From Myxococcales bacterium (GTDB taxonomy: Bacteria > Myxococcota_A > Polyangia > Haliangiales > Haliangiaceae), in the NCBI GenBank assembly GCA_016706545.1, contig JADJJK010000037.1, positions 19,263 through 83,262 of the forward strand: DNA of 64,000 bases, given 5' to 3'. Each line of letters starts with the position of its first letter. Within the stretch, counting starts at the first letter, position 1. The notes beneath the pieces are model-generated. The model was given only the letters and a program-made list of their open reading frames with translations, did not search any database and was not told where the DNA came from. The translations under genes and the position numbers were made by a program. Below are positions 22,947-31,078 of this stretch, one piece after another.

Positions 22947-23072
22947 CCGCGGCGAGCCAAGGAGGGCGCGGCGCGCTGCGGTGCACGACAGCGGCGCACG
23001 GCGGCTCGCTGGCGCTTGGGCCTGGCGCCCGAGCGCGTGGCATCGGCACCGGGAACGACGTAGCATGCGGCC

Positions 23073-23697
23073 ATGTCCATCGTGCTCTATCATCATCCGT
23101 TCTCTCGCGCCGCGACCGTCGTGTGGATGCTCGAGGAGATTGGCGTCCCCTATGACCTGCGCTACGTCGACTTGATGGCGGCGCCCACAAGACGCTGAGC
23201 TCGTGGCGCTAAACCCCATGGGCAAGTTGCCGATCCTGACCGACGGCGACGCCGTGGTCACCGAGGCCTGTGCCATCGGCCTCTACCTCGCCGATCGGTA
23301 CGCCGCCGGGCGCCTCGCGCCTGCGCTCGATGCGCCGGAGCGCGCGACGTACTATCGGTGGTCCGTGTTCGCGCCCTCGGTCATCGAGCCTGGCTCCATC
23401 GCCAAGGCGTCGGGCTGGCAGTTCAAGCCCTCCCAGGCAGGGTGGGGCGCCCACGACGACATGCTCCGCGCGCTCGACGCCGCGGTCACCGGCCGGGACT
23501 TCCTCCTCGGCTCCACCTTCTCCATGGCCGACGTGATCTTCGGCTCCACCGTCCGCTTCATGCTCAAGTTCAAGATGCTCGAGGGCTCCCCCGCCGTCCT
23601 GGCCTACAGCGAGCGCCTGGGCGCCCGCCCGGCGCTCCATCGCGCCGACGCGATCAACGCCAAGATCTCCGCCGAGCACGGCCTGCCTACTGGCTAG
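23073..23697 (+). pseudogene. Glutathione S-transferase-like protein with a frameshift
   Basis: The start is ATG 23073 (MSIVLYHHPFSRAATVVWML), a thioredoxin-fold GST N-terminus with a Ser near the active-site position. The frame stops at 23197-23199 in the AHKTPEL-like segment. It resumes in another frame at 23203 as VALNPMGKLPILTDGDAVVTE and continues through an intact C-terminal helical domain (SMADVIFGSTVRFML) to 23697. One or two indels between about 23180 and 23200 restore roughly 207 residues, a normal GST length. The family conjugates glutathione to electrophiles in the cytosol. It could be functional if the break is a sequence error. Confidence 0.78.
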
Positions 23698-23818
23698 CTT
23701 GGGCGTGGCGCCCGGTGCTCCAGCCACGCGAGGCGCTTCGCACCTGGCACCTGGCGCGTCTCGCTGCAGCTCGCCATTCGCGCACCACGCATCATCCCCA
23801 GCGCGCGGGCGTTGTCGC

Positions 23819-24420
23819 CTATGCTTTGATCATGGCGATGATGTCGTCGCATGCGACGCTCGCCTTCTTCAGGCGTTCGGGCGCGACCTCGCGGATATGC
23901 GCGATCTCGTTGCGGGTGGGGGCGATGATATCGACCGCCGCGAGCAGTCGCTGCTTGGCGTCCGCGGCGGTGCCAAGTCGGACCTTCGCGTCGGCCCACA
24001 CGTCGTTGGCCGTGAGCAGGTTGGGGAGCTGCCTCAGGTACAGGTAGTCGACGATGCCAAGGGGATCGGCGCCGGCCTGCTGTGAGCGGAGGGCGCGGGC
24101 GAGCGATTCTCGCTCTGGCTCGGGCAAGGCCTTCTCGATGCGGGCGGCGGCGCCGACGCTGTACTTGCTGCTCACGCCGATGACGGAGGTCGCCTCGATC
24201 TTGGCCGAGCGGGCCTCGATCTTGGCATGCAGCTCGCCATGAAAGACCGCCAGCAACGTCAGCGCAAGGTCGGCCTGGCCCTCGGGCGGTCCCCTGGTTG
24301 TTGATGCGGACGAAGATTGTCAGCGACCTGCTCGTCGTTAGCCCCCTCTTTGCGGATCTCGATCACCGGGAACTCGAACTTCTCGATGGTCGAAGTGTAG
24401 AGCTGGCGCAAGGGTAGTGG
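23819..24420 (-). pseudogene. Remnant of a DUF262 (GmrS-type) protein with C-terminal HEPN domain
   Basis: The intact C-terminal 145 residues (23819-24256) end in RNEIAHIREVAPERL, an Rx4H motif of HEPN ribonuclease-like domains, here of the Swt1-like type. Upstream, other frames hold the end of a DUF262 domain: LRQLYTSTIEKFEFPVIEI and NDEQVAD at 24340-24420, then IFVRINNQGT near 24310 and GQADLALTLLAVFHGEL near 24265. The FVRIN-GT segment is diagnostic of DUF262, a ParB-like nuclease fold found in GmrSD type IV restriction enzymes. The N-terminal nuclease part is missing, with only non-coding-looking DNA from 24421 to 24713. This is a broken defence gene at the edge of the low-GC island. Confidence 0.65.
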
Positions 24421-24713
24421 GAGTTGGGCGCCCCGAGCGCCGGGGCCGTAGGAGTAGCGAGGAGGCGGGCTCGGAGTGCCGGGCGGCGGACCAGAACGCC
24501 GGGGGCGGCGGGCAAGGGAGAAAGGCTAGTGATTCTCGCGCGGAGCGGCGGAGGGAATCGCCGCCCTTGGCCGCGTGGGAGTCGAGCGATGTCTCGTCGG
24601 AGGTCTCGAAGCTCGTGGTACTCGTGGTCAGTGAACAGCAGCACGTGCGGTGCTGCCCGTCAGCATGGGGCTGCGCTAGGCGCTACGGTACGTCGAAATA
24701 GCAGTGCGGGTTG

Positions 24714-25288
24714 TCATGTTAGCACCTCATCGAGGATCTCGTTCGCTGCACGAAATCCACCGGTGCCGGCGTCAGTGACGTTGACCATGCGTTTGTCGGG
24801 AAACCTTGATAACGTAAATGCTCTTACGAAGAGGTGCTGCTCGTCTCTTCGTTGAGTGGTTGGCCCCTGAGGCTCTTTCCGTCGTCCTGAAAGTGCTTGC
24901 TTACGTCGAAATTCTCAGTAAGGAGAACGAGTCGCACATTGGCCATCCGTGGGGCGCAAAATTCGTTTTCTAGGTCAAATACGTAGCTGCCTGAATATCC
25001 TCGATAGAGTGGCGCGTACACACACTCACCAAGATGCGCTCGATTGTAGATAATCGATCCAGCGCCCTGAAGGATCGAGAACATAGTTCTGAACGCGTCT
25101 TCTTGAAACAATCGAAGAGCACCCGTCGCGGATAGGCTTGTATAGTAGTCCGATGGCATCGGCTTTGAACAATGGATGACCGCATGGTAGCCGAGCCTGT
25201 TCTGTATGCCCGCTATGAGAAGGTTCTTGCCTAGTCGATCGAGCCCCTCGATGAGGAACTTTCGTGAGCTATTCATCGTTTGTGTCAA
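24714..25288 (-). CDS. Deoxynucleoside monophosphate kinase-like P-loop protein (frameshift near C-terminus)
   Basis: The start is TTG 25288, supported by AGAGGA seven bases upstream; ATG 25276 is the alternative. The P-loop reads FLIEGLDRLGKNLLI, so the usual Ser/Thr after GK is Asn. The later NRAHLGECVYAPLYRGYSG matches phage-type dNMP/thymidylate kinases. The frame as given stops at 24824, but a coherent tail continues in another frame (HLFVRAFTLSRFPDKRMVNV, DAGTGGFRAANEIL) to TGA at 24714-24716. One indel near 24840 gives about 191 residues. The likely role is phosphorylation of a standard or modified dNMP in the cytosol. It lies in the AT-richer island with the thymidylate-synthase homologue. 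Confidence 0.65.
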
Positions 25289-25303
25289 TTTGGAGTCCTC
25301 TTT

Positions 25304-25444
25304 TCAAAGAAATGCTTGTTCGAAGCCGATCTTGAGGGCAAGAGCCGCGCCGCCGTTGTCGAATAGGAGCTTTGCTGAGCAAACGACCTCCGCACCGATC
25401 TCATGGCTCGCGAAACTCCGAAGTGCTTTCGCAGCCGTATCCAT
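25304..25444 (-). CDS. Possible 46-residue small protein upstream of the kinase
   Basis: ATG 25444 to TGA 25304-25306, ending 15 bases before the kinase start, so probably in the same transcript. The peptide starts MDTAAKALRSFASHEIGAEV and has a compact mix of helix-forming residues without signal or membrane segment. A second small open frame (GTG 25571 to 25401) overlaps it upstream in another frame, with LLLLEQECYAWYALMDNCQD. The two may be parts of one frameshifted gene. The family is unknown. Confidence 0.35.
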   Translation of the reverse strand: MDTAAKALRSFASHEIGAEVVCSAKLLFDNGGAALALKIGFEQAFL

Positions 25445-25571
25445 GATGTTGGTGCATAGAAAGAAAGTACAGCATCAGCTCGCGGCTACTGGGCATGGTG
25501 CCGAACCCATCCTGGCAATTGTCCATAAGCGCATACCACGCATAGCATTCCTGCTCTAACAGTAAGAGCAC

Positions 25572-26019
25572 GAGCGCTACGGCAACCGCGTTGCGGAGGC
25601 CGAGTCAAACCAGCAACCTCCCGGAGGGTCAGAGTCCGTAGCGTCGTGAGACATCAGCGCACTGGGATGACGCTCTGTCCCCTTTTAGCTTCGAGGGTCC
25701 GAAGGCGGAACGTCGTGCAGCAGCGACGGAAGATCACGGATGAGCGCGAGGCGCTATGAAGCTTCGCGGCGGCGGCGGCCGCCGCCGCCACGTCAAGCAG
25801 GTGGGCGCAAGCCAACGCCATCGATTGAAGATCATTGAATGCCTGGCGGATGAACCGGCGCGGCGAGAAGGGAAGGCGGCACCGAGAGCAGGTAACCTAC
25901 CCACACTTTTTTTGGTTGGCGATCCCGCTTCACGAGATCGGCTAGCGCACCAATCTTACCCTTTCCTCGTTGTTCGTGCATACTACAACCATGGGCGCCA
26001 CCTCAGGCGAAGTGACGCG
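25572..26019. other. Intergenic region with no recognised gene
   Basis: About 450 bases of mixed composition separate the divergent kinase and deoxyribosyltransferase genes. An open frame runs through the right half in phase with the next gene, but its sequence (Arg/Gly-rich, MKLRGGGGRRRHVKQV) looks unconstrained. The promoters for both flanking transcripts must be here. Confidence 0.5.
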
Positions 26020-26484
26020 ATGAGGATCTACGTAGCGTCTTCGTGGCGCAACACGCACCAACCGGGTGTCGTCGAGGCCCTACGCGCTGCCGGGCATGAG
26101 GTCTACGATTTTCGAAATCCTGGACCAGGTGAGCGCGGTTTTAGTTGGGCCGAGATCGATCCCAACTGGCAGCAGTGGTCGGTGACGGAGTTTCGCGCGG
26201 GCTTGGCACATCCGCGCGCTCGATCTGGTTTTGCTTTGGATTTTCAGGCGCTTGAGTGGTGTGAGCGCTGCGTCCTCGTGCTACCGTCAGGAATGAGCGC
26301 GCATTTGGAAGCGGGTTGGTGCGCTGGTCGTGGCAAGGTAACCGTGCTCTACGCTCCCGAGCTACGCGAAGCCGAGCTGATGTACAAGATCTTCGATTTG
26401 GGGGAGGAAACCCCACTTTTCGCAGACCTCGCGGAGGTCGTGGCCGCCATCGGAGCCGGCAACAAATCGGCGGCGGACCGATGA
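26020..26484 (+). CDS. Nucleoside 2-deoxyribosyltransferase-like protein
   Basis: 154 residues from ATG 26020. It has the NDT/Rossmann-like opening MRIYVASSWRN, then ALRAAGHEVYDFRNPG, an internal DFQALEWCERCVLVLPSGMS strand-turn and SAHLEAGWCAGRGK, where the Glu corresponds to the catalytic Glu of deoxyribosyltransferases. These enzymes exchange bases between deoxynucleosides or hydrolyse nucleoside monophosphates; relatives occur in phages and nucleotide-based toxin systems. It overlaps the HigB-like gene by ATGA, and that gene overlaps the next likewise, forming a tightly coupled three-gene operon. Substrate not predictable. Confidence 0.75.
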   Translation: MRIYVASSWRNTHQPGVVEALRAAGHEVYDFRNPGPGERGFSWAEIDPNWQQWSVTEFRAGLAHPRARSGFALDFQALEWCERCVLVLPSGMSAHLEAGWCAGRGKVTVLYAPELREAELMYKIFDLGEETPLFADLAEVVAAIGAGNKSAADR

Positions 26485-26882
26485 CCGCGACGCTGCACCG
26501 TCTACCTGGCGTGGGAACAGGATCCGCTCGCGTTCAGACTTTCTCTCCGCTATGGTTGTCGACGGTGGAGTTCGCGTACGCCAAAAAGGGGTTGCGGGAT
26601 CTTTGTGAGATTCGCGCGACAGCCGAGAAGCAGCTTGGAACGCAAACTGCGGCCGGACTTCGGCGGCGATTGGCGGACCTCGATGCGGCGACCACCATCT
26701 ATGATCTCATCGCCGAGCCAGTAGTCGAGACCGCAGTAGATGAGGAGCGAGCGGTACGGATCGGCGATGGGAGGCGCCTCGTCTTCCGCTCGAATCACAA
26801 CAAGGCGCCCGTCACCGCTGGCAAGATCGACTGGACGCAGGTCACTCGCATCCAATTTCTTCGCATCGAGTCTGACCAATGA
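26481..26882 (+). CDS. HigB/RelE-like toxin
   Basis: 133 residues from ATG 26481, overlapping the previous stop. The first 25 residues are variable. The body resembles the killer-protein (HigB) branch of the RelE fold: VEFAYAKKGLRDLCEIRATA, then AGLRRRLADLDAATTIYDLI, and the terminal strands RLVFRSNHNKAPV and VTRIQFLRIE. HigB toxins cut mRNA on the ribosome. The length exceeds the roughly 95 residues of small HigB proteins because of the N-terminal extension and a loop. The antitoxin-like gene follows with a four-base overlap, in the usual toxin-first order of higBA. Confidence 0.7.
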   Translation: MTATLHRLPGVGTGSARVQTFSPLWLSTVEFAYAKKGLRDLCEIRATAEKQLGTQTAAGLRRRLADLDAATTIYDLIAEPVVETAVDEERAVRIGDGRRLVFRSNHNKAPVTAGKIDWTQVTRIQFLRIESDQ

Positions 26883-27964
26883 CCAGCTTTGAGGAATTTG
26901 AGCCAGATTGGGCCTCTCCGCCAGGTGAGACGGTAGCGGATATCCTCGCGAGTCGAGCGATCACCAAACAAGCCTTCGCCAAAAGGCTCGGACGTACCAC
27001 CGATGAGGTAAACGAGTTTCTGCGCGGGAGTGCGCAGCTGACAAGCGAAGTCGCTGTGAAGCTCTCAGCAGTGCTCGGCGCAAGCACCTCATTCTGGCTC
27101 GCGCGAGAGGCACGGTATCGCGCAACTCTTGAGCGTCTCGCCTCACATCCCGCTGAAGCGTCTGCGGAAGAGTGGGTGCGCGACCTTCCAGTTGCCGACA
27201 TGCTCAAGTTTCAGTGGCTCGATGAAGACGAAGTGAAAGCCAGCAAAGATACTGCTTGCTTTCGCTACTTCGGCGTTCGAGATGTAGCTGAGTGGAATAG
27301 CAGATACAGAGACATTCACGATGCCGCTGCGTTCCGAACGTCGCCAACATTCAACTCTGACGTGGGCGCGGTGGCAGCATGGCTGCGTCGCGGCGAGCTT
27401 CTGGCGGCGAAGATTCCATGCGGCGAATGGAGTCGCGAGGGGTTTGCGGCGACCATTCCGGAGATAAGAGCGCTGGTCAAGAAGCGTGATCCTTTAACCT
27501 TCCTTAGAGAACTCAAGCAACTTTGTGCAAAATGTGGAGTTGCTGTTGTGGTTGCGCGGGCGCCCAGTGGATGCCGCGCGAGCGGGGCAACTCGCTTTCT
27601 GACGCCTATTAAGGCGCTCCTGCTACTCAGCTTTCGATACCTATCGGACGACCACTTCTGGTTCACCTTCTTTCACGAGGCCGGACACCTTTTGCTCCAT
27701 AGTGAGAAGAGGCTCTTCATCGAAGGGATCGCCAGCATGTCGTCCTCCGATGAGGACGAGGCGAATCAGTATGCCGCGCGCACTCTGATCCCCCCCGAGT
27801 TTGAAGCCGATGTGCGAAACGTCAAACTCGACGCTCGGGAGATCATCCGACTGGCTCTTCGTGTCGGAATTTCACCCGGAGTTCTTGTCGGCCAGCTCCA
27901 GCACATGAAGCGACTTGGTCCAGATAAAATGAACCGGCTGAAGCGCCGGTTTAGTTGGGAATAG
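26879..27964 (+). CDS. HigA-like HTH antitoxin fused to ImmA/IrrE metallopeptidase
   Basis: 361 residues. An XRE/HigA helix-turn-helix covers about residues 15-75: GETVADILASRAITKQAFAK, RTTDEVNEFLRGSAQLTSEV. A helical linker follows, then an ImmA/IrrE domain with the zinc motif FFHEAGHLLLHSEK near residues 262-275 and DEDEANQYAARTLIPP supplying the third ligand. Such proteins neutralise a partner toxin by their HTH part, while the peptidase cleaves repressors, often after DNA damage or phage signals. It ends four bases before the end of the convergent pyrophosphorylase-like gene. Both domains appear intact. Confidence 0.85.
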   Translation: MTSFEEFEPDWASPPGETVADILASRAITKQAFAKRLGRTTDEVNEFLRGSAQLTSEVAVKLSAVLGASTSFWLAREARYRATLERLASHPAEASAEEWVRDLPVADMLKFQWLDEDEVKASKDTACFRYFGVRDVAEWNSRYRDIHDAAAFRTSPTFNSDVGAVAAWLRRGELLAAKIPCGEWSREGFAATIPEIRALVKKRDPLTFLRELKQLCAKCGVAVVVARAPSGCRASGATRFLTPIKALLLLSFRYLSDDHFWFTFFHEAGHLLLHSEKRLFIEGIASMSSSDEDEANQYAARTLIPPEFEADVRNVKLDAREIIRLALRVGISPGVLVGQLQHMKRLGPDKMNRLKRRFSWE

Positions 27965-27968
27965 CGTC

Positions 27969-28892
27969 TCAGCCGCGAAACGGTCGGTATGAAGATGGGC
28001 TCTTTTGCCAGTTGCATAGCCCATCCTCCAGCACCTGCTGGCCCACTCCGAGGGCGGCGCCGAGATCCACGAGTCTTTTCTCAAGATCGTTTGCCTTCAG
28101 GTTCGCCTTGGGTGAGTTTGCGAACAAGAGTCGGGATCCTTTAAGTGGCCCCGTCGCGCCGACTAGATAGGCCTTGCTCGGACTGATGTCTGCCAGTCCA
28201 AGTTTTCCGATCATTGTGAGAAAGTCAAACTTTGCAGTGCGACCAAAACGGTGTACAGCATCCATCGAGCGATATAGGGCATCGAACAAAAGCCCCGGAG
28301 TCGCTCCGGGGCCGCCGCCGTTCGCAGCGATCAGCCCAAGCGGACCACCGGACGACTCCATCCATTCAACGTAGCTTTCTATAACGGCGCCCGTCGTCTT
28401 CAGGCTCTCGTACTTTCGGTGGTTGCCAAAGTGTCGCCTAACACCGTCCACGGCCCATCGAAGTCGAGCCGCGGCGAGCCATTTTACGAAGGCGCCAGGA
28501 TTCTTGCTTACGTTCGCCCACGTCCATCGCTTGCCTGCGCCCGTGCCAGCATACACGTCACGGGCTAGGCGCCATCCAGCAGTGCGATGCCGTCCGAAGT
28601 GAACGAACAAGAACACGAGCCAATAGGCCTCGTTGATATTCCCGACAGCGACGTGCCGTATAGCACTGAGCAACGGATCAAAATGGTGACTATCCGCGTC
28701 GTCGCGCGACTGCGAGATGTTGAGCGTGCGCAACTTCGCCACGTATTCGATCCTGCGCACGCTGTCTGCTAGCTGCGCAATGAGGCTGTCGCGCCTGTCA
28801 GGCGACTGAATCCCTGCTAGTGGACCGTACTTCCTTTCGTACGCCACCATCCCCATCGTTAGGCACTTGATGAGTGCATTGCGCTTCGTCAT
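27969..28892 (-). CDS. Alpha-glutamyl/putrescinyl thymine pyrophosphorylase clade 3 homologue
   Basis: 307 residues; start ATG 28892 with GAAGGGCGAG upstream. The family pattern is visible along the whole length: DSLIAQLADSVRRIEYV, FDPLLSAIRHVAVGNINEAY, WLVFLFVHFGRHRTAGWRLA, RDVYAGTGAGKRWTWANVS, FGNHRKYESL, FGRTAKFDFLTMIGKLGL, YLVGATGPLKGSRLLF and the ending LGVGQQVLEDGLCNWQKSP. The family was named computationally for its link to phage thymine hypermodification (replacing activated hydroxymethyl-uracil with glutamyl or putrescinyl groups). Clade 3 is bacterial and, to my knowledge, biochemically untested. It is the third gene of an operon with the UDG-like gene (17 bases upstream) and the thymidylate-synthase homologue. 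Family assignment is from remembered sequence patterns. Confidence 0.7.
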   Translation of the reverse strand: MTKRNALIKCLTMGMVAYERKYGPLAGIQSPDRRDSLIAQLADSVRRIEYVAKLRTLNISQSRDDADSHHFDPLLSAIRHVAVGNINEAYWLVFLFVHFGRHRTAGWRLARDVYAGTGAGKRWTWANVSKNPGAFVKWLAAARLRWAVDGVRRHFGNHRKYESLKTTGAVIESYVEWMESSGGPLGLIAANGGGPGATPGLLFDALYRSMDAVHRFGRTAKFDFLTMIGKLGLADISPSKAYLVGATGPLKGSRLLFANSPKANLKANDLEKRLVDLGAALGVGQQVLEDGLCNWQKSPSSYRPFRG

Positions 28893-28909
28893 CGTCTGCT
28901 CGCCCTTCT

Positions 28910-29707
28910 TTAGGCCAGGATAGCCTTCGTCGCCTTCGTTACCCAGTCTCGAATCGAGTCAATAACCGACGAGGTGACGCCGAAGCTGCTTTGTATATTG
29001 TGATTGTATCCAAGAACAAGGAGGTCGCGGCCGAGGTTGATGCCAGCAAACGAGCGAATCGTGGCTCTGTACGAGAACCCGGCCACGCCATCGCCCTCTT
29101 GTCGAGGTAGCCGCCAATCCTTCATCGGACGAGACCTGAGCTGGCTACCTGACATTTCTTTGAAGTGTTCAACGACAGAGCGTCCGTTGAGAACGAGCAC
29201 CCGAACAGGTGAACTCTCGAGCAGATGACCAAGCGTATCTCCAGCACCGTGAAGCAACTTTTCTCTTCCTCTATGGGTCAATAGTGCCCACTTTGTCGCC
29301 GTTGCATACGGAATCAAGTCAAGATGACAGGCTAACGGCCTGCCGCCGTAGTACGAGGCTCGCCCATTGATGATGCGATCGAGCCGGCGAAACCATCCGT
29401 CGTAAGGATTGGCCGAAAAGTACTGGCGACACGAATCCTCGATCAGCTTGAATTGCTCAGAACCGGCATCCGCCCACCGCGACAACCCTAGTGACCGCAG
29501 TGTATGAAAGCGGCGAGCCGCGCCATCGAGCTCGCGCCCCCCCTCATCGACGAACTCACGGTTGCTGGGGTTTAGCCCCAGCGTTGCTACCTGTGATCGG
29601 GACAGATCACCGAAGGAGGGCACCGGGCAACTCCACGGGATTACGTCCGAGCCCTGAAGGTGCGCCGACGCGAGGCGCGCGACAAGTGATGAGATGAGAG
29701 AATTCAT
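28910..29707 (-). CDS. Uracil-DNA-glycosylase-superfamily-like protein
   Basis: 265 residues from ATG 29707, with AGGA six bases upstream. The opening PVPSFGDLSRSQVATLGLNPSNREF carries a GxNPS motif like motif 1 of MUG/TDG-type glycosylases. The later HLDLIPYATATKW and VLVLNGRSVVEHF provide the strand-loop expected for motif 2. ANPYDGWFRRLDRII and SYYGGRPLACH are other conserved-looking segments. UDG-fold enzymes remove or bind altered uracil/thymine bases in DNA. Its place between the thymidylate-synthase homologue and the pyrophosphorylase-like gene suggests it acts on the modified base made by that operon. Catalytic activity is not established. Confidence 0.55.
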   Translation of the reverse strand: MNSLISSLVARLASAHLQGSDVIPWSCPVPSFGDLSRSQVATLGLNPSNREFVDEGGRELDGAARRFHTLRSLGLSRWADAGSEQFKLIEDSCRQYFSANPYDGWFRRLDRIINGRASYYGGRPLACHLDLIPYATATKWALLTHRGREKLLHGAGDTLGHLLESSPVRVLVLNGRSVVEHFKEMSGSQLRSRPMKDWRLPRQEGDGVAGFSYRATIRSFAGINLGRDLLVLGYNHNIQSSFGVTSSVIDSIRDWVTKATKAILA

Positions 29708-29721
29708 CGTATTCCTATAGA

Positions 29722-30732
29722 CTAGCGACGTGCGAAATCCAGAGAGAGCTGAGGCGGAGGGGGCGCCTTCGACGGCTTGGGAGATGCCTTGGACTTTTTG
29801 GCGATGGAAGCCGCATATGTGTGAGACACCATCTGCGATGCTATTTGATTCATCCCCGCCTGGTCCTTCTCCTTGAAGCGACGGAAGATCTGAAGGAGAC
29901 GCACCAAATCCATCCAGTATGGATCAAGTCCGGATATGCGATCCGAGGTGGGCTCTTGTCCGTCTCGAATCTCTCTTTCCGCATACAAGAGTGTCTTGAC
30001 CGCTGGCCACGGATCTCCCTCGGGCATGTGAGGCATTGCTACTCGCGACTGCCACCCCTCTTTGAGGTAGGTCTTCACATCCTTGACATTCTTCTCATAG
30101 ACGTGAAGGCTCCCCACCGCATGTCGATAGACGCCAAGCCTCACTCCCAGAGATCGTGCTACCAGTTCCTGGAGCATCGTAAACGCAAAGACGTCATGGG
30201 GTAGCCCGAGGAAGGCGTCGTTCGATCTCATAAACGTCAGTAGATTTAGCTTGTCGTTGCGGATGGTAAAATGCAGTGTGCATGTGCAGGGGATATCCTT
30301 GTATTCGGTGGTGTTGTCCCTCGCCTCGAAGATCTGCACAGCCGCTCGCCGTGAGTGCGGTTTCTTCTTGAGCAATGAGATGATGTTTTCGATCTGGTTG
30401 ATACCCGTATCACGACCGAATAAGCGCGGACCGTAGGCTCCGTGAACGGTCACTCCATCGTCAGAATATTTGCCATACTCATCGATATAGTAAGTCATGA
30501 ACGCGAGTGAATCGGTGTTTGCCAAATACCAGAGAAGCTCACCTAGGCAGCTAAACACGGTACTCTTTTTATCTGTTCGACTTAGACGTGCTCTGGGTTT
30601 GTTCAATTGCAGCATCACGCCGATCATCTCGCGCGTGGCACCACGGCTAGGAGACAGTCGTTCCCCCTTCTTGAGCACCTTCTTGAAGACTGCGCCCAGA
30701 AGGTCATCGAGCGACTCCGCAGCTATGAGCAT
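29722..30732 (-). CDS. Thymidylate synthase homologue, candidate pyrimidine (hydroxy)methylase
   Basis: 336 residues from ATG 30732, preceded by GGCGGGG; GTG 30783 is a longer alternative. The TS fold shows ELLWYLANTDS, GAYGPRLF, the nucleophile in DIPCTCTLHF (Cys149), FMRSNDAFLGLPHDVFAFT and GSLHVYEKN. At the position of E. coli ThyA Asn177 (LPFN) this protein has Asp180 (LPHD). Asn-to-Asp there switches TS toward dCMP in published mutants, and dCMP hydroxymethylases carry Asp, so dCMP or a modified product is plausible. The C-terminal 60 residues are a Lys/Pro-rich tail not found in ThyA. First gene of a three-gene operon (14-base gap to the next). Confidence 0.82.
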   Translation of the reverse strand: MLIAAESLDDLLGAVFKKVLKKGERLSPSRGATREMIGVMLQLNKPRARLSRTDKKSTVFSCLGELLWYLANTDSLAFMTYYIDEYGKYSDDGVTVHGAYGPRLFGRDTGINQIENIISLLKKKPHSRRAAVQIFEARDNTTEYKDIPCTCTLHFTIRNDKLNLLTFMRSNDAFLGLPHDVFAFTMLQELVARSLGVRLGVYRHAVGSLHVYEKNVKDVKTYLKEGWQSRVAMPHMPEGDPWPAVKTLLYAEREIRDGQEPTSDRISGLDPYWMDLVRLLQIFRRFKEKDQAGMNQIASQMVSHTYAASIAKKSKASPKPSKAPPPPQLSLDFARR

Positions 30733-30907
30733 TGCCCCGCCACAGATGCACTCAGACCAGCGATTGTGGGGATGCCCATCCACTCTCCCCTTGGCATTGT
30801 TCTTCCGGATCTACTGTCACACGCCTCATGAGTCCTAGGTTAGGAGGTTCGCGAGCGTCGCGTCAACGATGCCGGCAAGTAGTGGTACTGCATCGCCTCG
30901 GAAGGAG

Positions 30908-31022
30908 CACAACGGAGGTGTTTTCAGGGAGATCACGCGCGCTCGATGCCGCGTAGGTTCGCGTACAGAGAGTGCGCACGCTGAGGGACGTGAGTGAGCC
31001 GCAGCGGTGCTCAAGGGCGGCT
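30908..31022. repeat. Direct repeat copy R1
   Basis: About 115 bases beginning CAACGGAGGTGTTTTCAGGG and containing GTGCGCACGCTGAGGGACGT near the end. It is repeated at 31600-31712 and 31874-31984 in the same orientation with a few substitutions and indels. Here it lies about 55 bases from the 3' end of the decayed gene copy at 31079-31380, which is read from the other strand. Confidence 0.85.
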
Positions 31023-31078
31023 GCCCGAGTAGGTTGCGCTTGCTGATGGTGGCGAGGCCCAGGCAACGGGGCAGAGGA

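Noticed and set aside
24424..24855. A 143-codon plus-strand frame across the gap at 24421-24713
   Set aside because: It is antisense to the repaired kinase C-terminus and has no coherent pattern.
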